From Streptomyces sp. HUAS ZL42 (lineage in GTDB: Bacteria > Actinomycetota > Actinomycetes > Streptomycetales > Streptomycetaceae): a stretch of 64,000 nucleotides of DNA. Position 1 is the first letter of the stretch. Each line of letters opens with the position of its first letter. Under the pieces are notes generated by a model that worked only from the letters and a program-made list of their open reading frames with translations, was not told where the DNA came from and did not search any database. Positions 35,616 through 42,903 of the stretch are shown in pieces. Position numbers and translations under genes: made by a program. The DNA is taken from assembly GCF_040782645.1 (NCBI RefSeq), contig NZ_CP160403.1, positions 3,410,001 through 3,474,000 on the forward strand, read 5' to 3'.

Positions 35616-36386
35616 GTGGCGAACGAGCGGCTACGCGGCGCGATAGTGGACTTGGGCCTGACGCTCGATGAGGTTGCCGAACGACTCGGGGTCGCGGCCA
35701 AGACGGTGGAACGATGGATCAACGAACCTGAGCGCAAGCCATATCGGCGTTTCCAGTTCGCAACAGCCTCGCTGTTGAAGTGCGAAGTGTCGTACCTGTG
35801 GCCGGACGAACGGACGTCAGCTGAGGTCGTGGCCGCTGGCAACGCGGAGTTGGTCAGGCTCTATCCGCACCGGTCCGTCGTGATGCAAACCCTCTGGACG
35901 AACCTCTACTCCAAGGCGACCCGTCAGTTTGACCTGCTGGTTTACTCCGGGTTCTGGCTCACGGAGGACGCGTCGTTCCACCGCATCGTGAAGGAGAAGT
36001 CAGCCGACGGAGTGCCCATCCGCTTCATTCTGGGAGAGCCCACGTCGCCGGCCGTGGCCGTGCGCGGTGAGGACGAAGGGATCGGCGCGGCGATGGCAGG
36101 GAAGATCCGAAACGCTCTCATCAACTACGGTCCGCTCTTTGGCCTCCCCGGGGTGGAGTTCCGGCTGCACGGTACGACCCTCTACAACTCGATCTACCGA
36201 GCCGATGACGAGATGCTGGCGAACGGGCACCTCTACGGCGTCGGCGCCTACATGGCCCCCGTGTTGCACCTGCGGCGCGTGCCCGGCGGTGAACTCTTTG
36301 ACGCGTATGCCGAGAGCGTTGACAAGGTCTGGGAATCGGCCCGGCCGATCTCTTCACCTGCCGATTGGGAAGGCGCTACCGGATGA
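35616..36386 (+). CDS. Pra-like regulator with XRE-type helix-turn-helix and DUF5919-like domain
   Basis: About 256 residues from GTG 35616 (GGAGG upstream). The N-terminal HTH is LTLDEVAERLGVAAKTVERW; the rest contains SVVMQTLWTNLYSKATRQFD and FRLHGTTLYNSIYRADDEML, a phospholipase-D-like or sensor fold. In pSAM2, Pra activates replication, excision and integration genes; position next to Nudix and GntR genes supports the same role. The frame ends in TGA that overlaps the Nudix ATG (ATGA). In element 2 the two are one uninterrupted frame. Confidence 0.75.
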   Translation: MANERLRGAIVDLGLTLDEVAERLGVAAKTVERWINEPERKPYRRFQFATASLLKCEVSYLWPDERTSAEVVAAGNAELVRLYPHRSVVMQTLWTNLYSKATRQFDLLVYSGFWLTEDASFHRIVKEKSADGVPIRFILGEPTSPAVAVRGEDEGIGAAMAGKIRNALINYGPLFGLPGVEFRLHGTTLYNSIYRADDEMLANGHLYGVGAYMAPVLHLRRVPGGELFDAYAESVDKVWESARPISSPADWEGATG

Positions 36387-36856
36387 GCCGCATCGACTAC
36401 TTCCGCGACCCGAACGCCCCTCAGGCCAACTCGGTGGTGCCATCGGTCACCGCAGTCGTCCGGGACGACGCGGGACGATTGCTGCTCATTCACAAGACGG
36501 ACAACGATCTGTGGGCGCTGCCCGGCGGTGGCCACGACATCGGGGAGCGCATTGGTGACACCGTCGTCCGTGAGGTCGCAGAAGAAACCGGCATTGACGT
36601 TGAGATAGACAGCATCGTGGGGCTCTACACCGACCCTGCACACGTCTTGGCGTACGACGACGGAGAGGTCCGGCAACAGTTCTCCATCTGCTTCCGAGCC
36701 CACCCCGTCGGCGGTTCCCTGCGCACGAGCAGTGAGTCAAAAGAGGTCCGCTGGGTTGACCCAGCGGACCTTGACCGATTGGACATTCACCCGTCAATGA
36801 TGCTGCGCATCCGACACGGCCTCGATGAATCGCGGCGGGAGCCTCACATCGGCTGA
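36383..36856 (+). CDS. Nudix hydrolase, Pif-like immunity candidate
   Basis: The 157-residue protein has a complete Nudix box in GGGHDIGERIGDTVVREVAE followed by ETGIDV. pSAM2 encodes Pif, a Nudix-motif immunity factor that blocks redundant transfer between element-bearing cells, in a similar regulatory neighbourhood. Here the gene is translationally coupled to the Pra-like gene through ATGA. Its 3' end overlaps the convergent HD gene by 13 bases. Whether this protein gives immunity or hydrolyses a nucleotide signal is not shown by sequence. Confidence 0.82.
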   Translation: MSRIDYFRDPNAPQANSVVPSVTAVVRDDAGRLLLIHKTDNDLWALPGGGHDIGERIGDTVVREVAEETGIDVEIDSIVGLYTDPAHVLAYDDGEVRQQFSICFRAHPVGGSLRTSSESKEVRWVDPADLDRLDIHPSMMLRIRHGLDESRREPHIG

Positions 36857-37413
36857 CTGCCAGCAGAGACCTGCGCCAACCGGTCATCAACCCGCTTCGT
36901 CGCTGCGTGGATCTCGGGGGCCGCGCGATGGATGAACCGCCCGACAATCGTGTCCGGGCCGTACCGCTGCACGATCTCGTCCAACCGTGCGGCCGGCGTG
37001 GTCTGCGTCCCGTCGGGCGTCGTTGTCATGTCGCAGTAGAGCAAGGCGTCAACCAGGTCTGGGCGCTCTAGCTCGAACTCGCCCTCTAGCTCCTGCCTCA
37101 GTCCGCGTTCGTCGGCTTCCAGCAGGGCGCAGGAGTGGTGAGCCACGAGACGAACAACCCGTTCGTCGGCCCCTTCCTGGTCTCGGAGGAACCGCGCGCC
37201 GTCCAGCGGGTGGAAGCCTGTAGCGGCGATGGCCGGCGAGTACCCAATGTCATGCAGCACCGCGGCAGCTTCCAGCAACTCGCCATCGCCCCCCATGATC
37301 GGGGCCAAGGAGCGGGCACGCTTGGCGACCCCCAGCGAGTGCGCCCACCGACGCGGCAGCGGATCAGACAGCAACGATTCGGAGAGCGAGTACGCCCACT
37401 CAGTCAGTCCCAT
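36844..37413 (-). CDS. HD-domain phosphohydrolase
   Basis: The 189-residue protein has the metal-binding HD pattern: RRWAHSLGVAKRA (first His), AAVLHDIGYSP (HD pair), VAHHSCA (His pair) and a later LLYCDMTTTPDG (Asp). Such proteins dephosphorylate nucleotides. ATG at 37413 (MGLTEWAYSLSE) is used. It lies 11 bases after the GntR gene on the same strand, so it is probably co-expressed with the repressor. A frameshifted copy is in element 2. Confidence 0.85.
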   Translation of the reverse strand: MGLTEWAYSLSESLLSDPLPRRWAHSLGVAKRARSLAPIMGGDGELLEAAAVLHDIGYSPAIAATGFHPLDGARFLRDQEGADERVVRLVAHHSCALLEADERGLRQELEGEFELERPDLVDALLYCDMTTTPDGTQTTPAARLDEIVQRYGPDTIVGRFIHRAAPEIHAATKRVDDRLAQVSAGSQPM

Positions 37414-37424
37414 GGCGGCCAAGG

Positions 37425-37871
37425 CTACGGCCGAACCGCGGGAGTCGGGAGAGCGCGCACTGTCCGCCCCTTGCCATGAACGGTGGCAAGCAGGCCGTTT
37501 CCCTCCATTTGGGCCAGGACACGGCGCACTGCGGTACGGGACGCTCCGAACCGCTCGCACAGTTTCGCCTCGGACGGGTACGTGTCACCCACTGACAGCG
37601 AGTCCTCCGTGATCACATCGGTCAGCCGTTCCGCGAGAGATCGACGGTCGCCGCCCCGAACGACTCGCCACCCGATGCCGGGAGCAGACTCAACAACACC
37701 CTCGGCTTCGAGAACCTTAAGAGCACGACGGATCGTGTTGCGGGAGACGCCATGCATGTCCATGAACTCAGCCTCAGACGGCAGGGCGCCGCTGCCCTGT
37801 TCTGCCTCGATCTCGTTTCGCAGCGCCTCTGCAATGACCAGGTATGTTCCGCGCGGACTGGCCTCCGGCAC
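37425..37871 (-). CDS. Tandem winged-helix GntR-type repressor (KorSA-like role)
   Basis: The 148-residue protein consists of two consecutive GntR winged-helix domains and nothing else: LPSEAEFMDMHGVSRNTIRR at about 30-50 and YPSEAKLCERFGASRTAVRR at about 98-118, each followed by a wing (GIGWRVVRGG, HGKGRTVRAL). No ligand-binding domain is present. It likely represses the Pra-like gene or the transfer genes, as GntR-family KorSA does in pSAM2. A second copy (48308-48754) shares the double-HTH design. Confidence 0.83.
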   Translation of the reverse strand: MPEASPRGTYLVIAEALRNEIEAEQGSGALPSEAEFMDMHGVSRNTIRRALKVLEAEGVVESAPGIGWRVVRGGDRRSLAERLTDVITEDSLSVGDTYPSEAKLCERFGASRTAVRRVLAQMEGNGLLATVHGKGRTVRALPTPAVRP

Positions 37872-37954
37872 TTCGGCTCCTCTCGCTCTTCATCGCTCGC
37901 TGCCAAGGGTGCCACGAGGCACACAACACGTCATTGGACGGGCAGTGTCCTACC

Positions 37955-38031
37955 TGTCCGGCTGTCCGGATAAGTCGCTGACCTGCGACAAGAGACCGGA
38001 CAGGCGAAGGGCGGGCTGTCCGGGCTGTCCG
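37955..38031. repeat. CTGTCCGG motif cluster B
   Basis: Two adjacent CTGTCCGG units, an inverted CCGGACAG about 41 bases in, and a CTGTCCGGGCTGTCCG pair at the end, in 77 bases. Cluster C (41161-41237) has the same units in the same order within the same 77-base length. The two clusters bracket the cargo genes 38147-41063. Confidence 0.6.
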
Positions 38032-38146
38032 CTTGCGCACGCCGCGGCTCCCCGGTGCGCCGCCCCCGCATGGCCGGCCTGCCGAGCCGTGAGTGAAATT
38101 GCTCGAAGTGCTGACGTGCAGCGCGCAGTTGTGGAAACATCCCGCT

Positions 38147-39136
38147 ATGTCTTGGCAGATGGCTTTGGAATACCTTCGCACGCTCGTCTGGCCAGCCGTT
38201 GTGCTGACTCTTGGCTTTACCTTCAGGAAGCAACTGGCATCACTGTTCGGTCGCGTCGAGTCTGTTGAGACTCCCCTTGGAACAGTAGCCTTTGAAAAGC
38301 AGGCTGATGCAGTTGCTCAGGAAGCTGCCGAAATTGAGAGCGAGATGGCTGGCGAGCTGGCGGCAGCACAGACGAATACCTCAGAAATAGATGATGTGGA
38401 AACTCGCGAAATATCGACCGGAGAACCGCAGCAGATCACTCGACCGCAAAATTTGAGTAGCGATTTCTCCGATCTTTTTGAACTTGCCGAGACGGAAACA
38501 ACTGCCGCCGTCATGGCCGCATGGCGCGAGGTAGAAAGGGCGGTGAAGACCGCCGGAATAAAGCACGGCCTTACACCAATAACTTCGCAGACCTTGTCCG
38601 GCATGGGATTGCTTTCCGATGAACTCGCCAGGTCCGTTGAGGACCTGCGCCATCTGCGGAATCGAGTCGTCCATGAAGGCGATATCCTCCTAACGAAGAG
38701 TGGCGCACGATCGTATATCACTGCCGCGCAACGCATCGTAGAAGCCTTGGAGCTATCACAGGATCCGAGGTTCCAAGCGCTCCAATACGAACGTTCCGTA
38801 GTTCACGCCTTGGGGCGCGCGGGACTTCCTGCCGAACCGGGAAACAGAGACGATGAATTCGACGCTTACGGGCAGACTCCAGCCAGTACCACAATTGCAG
38901 TAGAAGTCAGATTTCGACGTCGAGGTGAGCTAAGCCTTCACGATATCGAGAAGGTGATTTCCAAGCTCCCCACCCTCGCCGCAAATGTCCTCGTTGTAAC
39001 CAATGCACCACTGGCCCAAGAGGTGCATGAATTTAACTCTACCTACAACGCCCGGCCGCGCTTCGAAGTAGTGCAATGGCAGGGCGATAGGGATACGCCC
39101 TTGCTGGCTCGGGCCATTGGGCGCCTGAGCGGTTGA
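38147..39136 (+). CDS. Membrane-anchored protein with HEPN-like and nuclease-like domains; candidate defence effector
   Basis: The 329-residue protein comes from ATG 38147 (a longer frame from 38093 is less likely). The N-terminal 26 residues form a membrane segment (LRTLVWPAVVLTLGFTF). Residues 40-95 are a charged linker. Residues 110-205 are helical with the HEPN-type motif LRNRVVH (R171, N172, H176). The C-terminal part resembles a restriction-endonuclease fold: EFDAYG (D239), then IAVEVRFRRR (E253, R255 where Lys is usual) and the strand VLVVTNAPLA. GC is clearly lower than in the flanking genes, so it is recently acquired cargo. No exact family was recognised; the domain calls are by eye. 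Confidence 0.65.
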   Translation: MSWQMALEYLRTLVWPAVVLTLGFTFRKQLASLFGRVESVETPLGTVAFEKQADAVAQEAAEIESEMAGELAAAQTNTSEIDDVETREISTGEPQQITRPQNLSSDFSDLFELAETETTAAVMAAWREVERAVKTAGIKHGLTPITSQTLSGMGLLSDELARSVEDLRHLRNRVVHEGDILLTKSGARSYITAAQRIVEALELSQDPRFQALQYERSVVHALGRAGLPAEPGNRDDEFDAYGQTPASTTIAVEVRFRRRGELSLHDIEKVISKLPTLAANVLVVTNAPLAQEVHEFNSTYNARPRFEVVQWQGDRDTPLLARAIGRLSG

Positions 39137-39149
39137 TCGGCGCGCTGTG

Positions 39150-39236
39150 CACAGAGGCTGTAACACCCCGGGTGTTACAGCCCGTCGGCGGAGCCGACCC
39201 CTCATTGGGCGCAGGAGCCGGAGGCGACTTCCGAAT
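39150..39236. repeat. R1: palindrome-rich direct repeat, also a bidirectional terminator
   Basis: GGCTGTAACACC and GGTGTTACAGCC form a perfect 12-bp stem with loop CCG, followed by GTCGGC/GCCGAC around GGA, then a conserved tail GGGCGCAGGAGCCGGAGGCG. It lies between two convergent cargo genes, so it can end both. A copy with roughly 90% identity (R2) is at 41239-41326. Confidence 0.75.
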
Positions 39237-39238
39237 GC

Positions 39239-40471
39239 TCATTCAAACAACTCAGATTGCCCCGGCGAGATAGAGCGACTTCTCGAATTGCGCGCTCGCC
39301 GCTGAATCACTTCCTCAATGGGACCCAGCGTCTCAACAACCGCCGCATTATAGAGCCAGTGCAACGTACCTTCGCGCTCCAGGTTACCGGTAACCCGGAT
39401 CGCAAGGTCTTCTTCATGAGCCCTAACAGCCTCATGATAGTCCTCATCAGAGGCCAGTCGGACTCGCACCTTCTTGGGTTGGCCACTTTCGAGAGAGTCG
39501 ATTCCGAATACGCCTGGACTCCCCGCCTCTTTTTTTGCAAGGAGGTGTACCCGACCAACAATGGTCTTACGTTCGGACCGACTGTCTGACGCAAGTTCAT
39601 TGGCCGCCTTTTCCAGGACGGGTGCGTCACTACCTCGCAGATCGAAAGTGACGGATGCGGACTCCCCTGGAATCGGACGACTAGGGTCCCATTCAACCGT
39701 GATGTCCGCACCGTCAGACTGAGAAGCCATGCCCAATAGGGCAATAGCCATTTCGTATGAGACTCCCTGCTGCACGCCGGCAGCGAACCCCGTCATCGAA
39801 TGAGTGGTCTTGTAGTGGTCGAGAGCTTCAACTGTTGCACCTACCGCACGCACGACAGCCAGATTGATTTCGCGAGACTGAGCGACGTTCGAGCCTGTCA
39901 GATCAGGACTCGCAGACTGAACGCCTCCCCGAAGAGGAACAGCGGCCGCCGTCGGCGCGTAGGCAGTGACGATGTAACTGCCAGGGGCAGTCTGCCCCAT
40001 CAAGATGCCCTCAAGATAACGATTGGCAAATTGACCGAACTTGTTACTGAAATGTCGGACGGGATCAACAAATGCCTTAGCTCCAGCCAAAAGAGCTTTT
40101 CGTGCCGACAGGATCAGCTGCTCCCCTTCACGCCATGCAATCATCCCACTAGGCGCAGAGGACTCTTTCCTGAACCTAAATTCATCTGCCGTCTGCACGA
40201 TGAGTCGCGGCGACAGGACACGAGTCCACAAGTCGCGGTCGTCGGCCAACTGCCTCAGTGCGGCGTTCATCATGAAGGAAAAGTCTGGAGCTTCCGTATC
40301 GAGCGGAACCAGGAGAGTGGCCGGACCGGAAGGACTGGCGCCCGGAGGAGCCAAGCGATTATACGCCCCATCCCTCGCCCCAACCATCTGCCACCCTGCT
40401 TCTTCCAGGACAGATGCAAGCCTACGGGGATCCACGTTGCCGGGGATCACCGAGGAATCAAGGCTGTTCAT
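39239..40471 (-). CDS. Unknown 410-residue cargo protein paired with the DUF4365-like gene
   Basis: No family was recognised. The N-terminal part (VLEEAGWQMVGARDGAYNRL) looks like a small alpha/beta domain repeated in restriction-associated proteins; the middle is helical (KAFVDPVRHFSNKFGQFANRY); the C-terminal half mixes strands and charged helices (TFDLRGSDAPVLEKAANELA). No membrane segment or catalytic motif stands out. It overlaps the upstream DUF4365-like gene by 14 bases, so the two make one operon. Lower GC and AT-rich codons mark it as acquired. Confidence 0.72.
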   Translation of the reverse strand: MNSLDSSVIPGNVDPRRLASVLEEAGWQMVGARDGAYNRLAPPGASPSGPATLLVPLDTEAPDFSFMMNAALRQLADDRDLWTRVLSPRLIVQTADEFRFRKESSAPSGMIAWREGEQLILSARKALLAGAKAFVDPVRHFSNKFGQFANRYLEGILMGQTAPGSYIVTAYAPTAAAVPLRGGVQSASPDLTGSNVAQSREINLAVVRAVGATVEALDHYKTTHSMTGFAAGVQQGVSYEMAIALLGMASQSDGADITVEWDPSRPIPGESASVTFDLRGSDAPVLEKAANELASDSRSERKTIVGRVHLLAKKEAGSPGVFGIDSLESGQPKKVRVRLASDEDYHEAVRAHEEDLAIRVTGNLEREGTLHWLYNAAVVETLGPIEEVIQRRARNSRSRSISPGQSELFE

Positions 40472-41063
40472 TCAACGATTCACCCCTATCAAGCTTGTCG
40501 AGGATAAGAGTCAAAGAAGAGGCATCAAATATATTCGCGGTTGGAACCCTTATGGTGGGACTCGCGACGCCCTGCTTGGCTATTTGCCCCTCCAGTGAAG
40601 CCCAATAACAACAGTAATTGAGCTCCAATCGATCATGACTGGCGCGGGTCCAATCCATCTGTCGATGCGACGTGACCATAACGACCAATATGGCCTTGGG
40701 CGTACTCCTCACCAGCGAGAGGTGTTCGAAGTACTCACGCTTCTTGAACTGATAGCTGAATTCAGTTTTAGACGGGTCCGGGCGGATGGTAGTGGTGTTC
40801 TTTAGCTGCACGTACACACTGGCCTCCTGCTTGCCAGTGATCACCGGGGGGCGGGCGAGCAGTGCATCCATACCATAGATGTCACGTCTGACAGCAGTCA
40901 TAGCGCAGCCGGCCGTCGCAGCGACGCTGGCAACGTAGCCTTCCTGAAGTTGCTCCATGCATGCAGTGAAGGTGTTCTTGTTCACCGCTTCTATGCGACT
41001 GACCGGGGCGCGCTTGACCCCCGTGTCTCCGGCAGATTGCACCAACCGACTCCCCCCTCCCAC
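40458..41063 (-). CDS. DUF4365-like PD-(D/E)xK-fold nuclease candidate
   Basis: About 201 residues from GTG 41063, or 175 from GTG 40985. The core EQLQEGYVASVAATAGCAM, RRDIYGMDALL and YVQLKNTTTI follows the DUF4365 pattern: Asp61/Asp66 in the D-x-x-x-x-D element and Gln86-Leu-Lys88 as the terminal catalytic Q-x-K of the restriction-endonuclease fold. DUF4365 genes recur in defence islands. Operon with the 410-residue gene suggests a two-component system: nuclease plus partner. Low GC. Confidence 0.7.
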   Translation of the reverse strand: MGGGSRLVQSAGDTGVKRAPVSRIEAVNKNTFTACMEQLQEGYVASVAATAGCAMTAVRRDIYGMDALLARPPVITGKQEASVYVQLKNTTTIRPDPSKTEFSYQFKKREYFEHLSLVRSTPKAILVVMVTSHRQMDWTRASHDRLELNYCCYWASLEGQIAKQGVASPTIRVPTANIFDASSLTLILDKLDRGESLNEQP

Positions 41064-41160
41064 TTGCAGGGTAGATCGACTTGGGCCAACTGCACACCCA
41101 TGGTGAAGGATTTAGTACTCAGGGTGTCTACATGCGGTGACCAACGCCTAGCGTCCCAGG

Positions 41161-41237
41161 TGTCCGGCTGTCCGGTTACGCTCTCACCTACACAAACAGC
41201 CCGGACAGCTCAGGGTGCCGGTGTCCGGGCTGTCCGG
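41161..41237. repeat. CTGTCCGG motif cluster C
   Basis: TGTCCGGCTGTCCGG at the start, inverted CCGGACAG at 41201, and TGTCCGGGCTGTCCGG at the end. Same layout and length as cluster B at 37955-38031, though the sequence between the motifs differs, so the motifs are conserved by function rather than by recent copying. Confidence 0.6.
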
Positions 41238-41238
41238 T

Positions 41239-41326
41239 CACAGACGGCTGCAACACCCAGGGGGTTACAGCCCGTCGGCGAAGCCGACCTCTCAATGGGC
41301 GCAGGAGCCGGAGGCGACTTCCGACT
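41239..41326. repeat. R2: second copy of the cargo-flanking repeat
   Basis: It follows R1 (39150-39236) closely: GGCTGCAACACCC/GGGTTACAGCC stem (now imperfect), GTCGGC GAA GCCGAC, then ATGGGCGCAGGAGCCGGAGG and CGACTTCCGA. It is joined directly to the right-end arm site at 41329. Only this copy lies at the element end. Confidence 0.75.
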
Positions 41327-41328
41327 GC

Positions 41329-41344
41329 GCACTATCTGCGATAC
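41329..41344 (+). promoter_or_regulatory. Candidate arm-binding site, right end of element 1
   Basis: GCACTATCTGCGATAC is identical to the left-end copy at 23845-23860. It ends 77 bases before the att core at 41421; in element 2 the variant site ends 76 bases before its core (51593 to 51669), which supports both as true element ends. Confidence 0.6.
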
Positions 41345-41420
41345 AGGAGGGCACCGCGCGCCTCCATCGATCAAGGATCGTGCTGGTCAGGGCTCATTCG
41401 CAAGCCCAACTGTGATTGGG

Positions 41421-41467
41421 CTCCGGAGCCGTGTGCGCAGGTTCGAATCCTGCCGGGGGCACTCGCC
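41421..41467 (+). repeat. att core, copy 2 (junction of elements 1 and 2)
   Basis: 47 bases identical to 23692-23738. The sequence to its right (TGGGAACAGCAGAAATCAAG) matches that after copy 3 rather than copy 1, which records the order of recombination events. Confidence 0.95.
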
Positions 41468-41513
41468 TGGGAACAGCAGAAATCAAGCGCTGACCAGGGC
41501 GGATGCCGACACC

Positions 41514-41548
41514 AAGGGCGGGACTCAGTCTCACTGAGTCCCGCCCTT
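41514..41548. terminator. Hairpin terminator, copy 2, with paired substitutions
   Basis: AAGGGCGGGACTCAGT and ACTGAGTCCCGCCCTT pair perfectly over 16 bp. Relative to copies 1 and 3 (AGCGGGAGTCAG) both arms changed together, so pairing is kept although the sequence differs. Confidence 0.8.
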
Positions 41549-41719
41549 TGTCACTGCCGCGCACTGGTCTCGATAGACCTGCGATAGAGGCACGCCGACG
41601 GCCCTACGAGAACAAACTGGGTCTTCGAACTTGAACGGTGTGGCGTGCTCAGCAGCCTGATCATCCGATGCTGTCGGCGATCTGGACTGGGTGCTGTCCT
41701 GGATGCAGCGCGCCCCGGG

Positions 41720-42015
41720 TGCATGATTGCGCCGAGCCGCGGTGGCCCAAAAACCGTTCGCCGAGCAGGTCCGCCAGGTCCCCGCGGGCTGGTGGATCGC
41801 CCACTGGGTGCGCGCTGTGGGCTCCACAGTCGTGCAGGCCGCCCGCGACCTGCACCTGTCCTGGCCTGTGGTGATGGACGCTTTCCGAACGGAAGGCCAG
41901 CAAGTGACAGCCCTTGCGTTGGCGCCGGTCGTCCGATCCGTGCACGATTCCTCGCCTGTGCCACCCGCCCGGCCTGCGGTGTCAGTTCATCGGGGGAGCG
42001 GAGGGCCCAAGACAA
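41720..42015 (+). pseudogene. Partial ISL3 transposase copy
   Basis: The translation QKPFAEQVRQVPAGWWIAHW, then STVVQAARDLHLSWPVVMDA and FRTEGQQVTALALAPV parallels residues around 95-155 of the full transposase (FTEQVRQVPAGARITQRL, STVIQAARDLHLSWPTVMNA). The zinc-finger N-terminus and the whole DDE domain are missing. It lies between the left terminal repeat and the passenger gene. Confidence 0.8.
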
Positions 42016-42123
42016 CGCTTCCCGGTTCAGGTCGACAGCGACATCAGTAGAACCCCGCAATCCTGCACGTACTCGCTCCTGTCCAAGGGGCCATTGTCAG
42101 TCGCCCCCGGTAGTGTCCGCCAC

Positions 42124-42762
42124 ATGATCGAAGTGGAAAACATCCTTGCTCAACTGGACAAATGCGCGGACGAGTTCACGTTCCCCGACCTCGGCCATGG
42201 TTACTTCTCTGCCGTGGACGCACGGATGCACCTCTTCCGCGACCCGGAACGCTGGGCCCTGATCGTCGAGACCGTCGGCTACAACCCGCGCATGGGAAAC
42301 CTCGTTGACGTGCTCCATGTCTTCGGAAATTGCCTGACGGCTGGTGGGCCGGGCTTTGCGAACGAGGGGTTCCTCGACCGCGTCGAAAACATGGAGGAGA
42401 TCGACGACGAGGAGGAGTACGCGGGCGACGCTCCCGTAGTCGTCAGGGGCTGGCCGCTCGTCGTGGACATGGAGCCCGGCGAGCCGCTCGAAGATGTGTT
42501 CCGCGCACTCGTGCCGGAGCACCGGGACCTGCTCCTCGCGGACGAGGCCGAACTGTGGTCGCGAATCCCCGCCGACCTGCCGAAAGTGCTGCAGCTGGAG
42601 GAATGGCACCAGCCGGAGGATCTCGTTGAAGCGCCTCCCAGCGCGAGTGAGACCTACCAGCAGATCGCGGAAGTCCTTGCTTCCGGTGACATCAGCCGCT
42701 ACCGACCGAGCCTTTCACCCAATACCCACTGGTCCAACTGGCCGGACTCCGGGCAGCTGTGA
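42124..42762 (+). CDS. DUF7003-like passenger protein inside the ISL3 unit
   Basis: The 212-residue acidic protein (VENILAQLDKCADEFTFPDL, then ARMHLFRDPERWALIVETVG) matches from memory a family of bacterial proteins of unknown function that begin with a DKC..F.FP segment; the family number is tentative. No signal peptide or membrane helix. Its GC and codon use resemble the chromosome. It lies between the partial and complete transposases, so it travels with the insertion sequence. Confidence 0.7.
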   Translation: MIEVENILAQLDKCADEFTFPDLGHGYFSAVDARMHLFRDPERWALIVETVGYNPRMGNLVDVLHVFGNCLTAGGPGFANEGFLDRVENMEEIDDEEEYAGDAPVVVRGWPLVVDMEPGEPLEDVFRALVPEHRDLLLADEAELWSRIPADLPKVLQLEEWHQPEDLVEAPPSASETYQQIAEVLASGDISRYRPSLSPNTHWSNWPDSGQL

Positions 42763-42903
42763 CCGGTCGCCAAGGCTGCCCGGAACCGCGCCGCTGTCAC
42801 GTCGGCGAGTCTCGACTGGGTGCTGCCCTGGATGCAGAGCGCCCGTGCCCACGGGTGATCATTACTGTTCTCTACGCAGCTTGATCATCATGGGACCACG
42901 GGC

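Larger units (their letters stand above)
23692..41467. mobile_element. Element 1: AICE integrated in tRNA-Arg(CCG), about 17.7 kb
   Basis: It is bounded by identical 47-bp direct repeats of the tRNA 3' part (23692-23738 and 41421-41467). It carries tyrosine integrase and excisionase, a DnaB/RepA-like ATPase plus primase-polymerase for replication, an FtsK-like TraB with small membrane genes for transfer, and a pSAM2-like control module. This is the standard AICE gene set. No broken essential gene was seen apart from a two-base shift that splits the Pra-Nudix frame, so it is potentially functional. Cargo lies at the right end (38147-41063). Confidence 0.92.

Noticed and set aside
37955..38031. 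CTGTCCGG cluster as a terminator hairpin
   Set aside because: The units are mostly direct rather than inverted repeats and recur with the same layout at 41161, which fits protein binding sites better.
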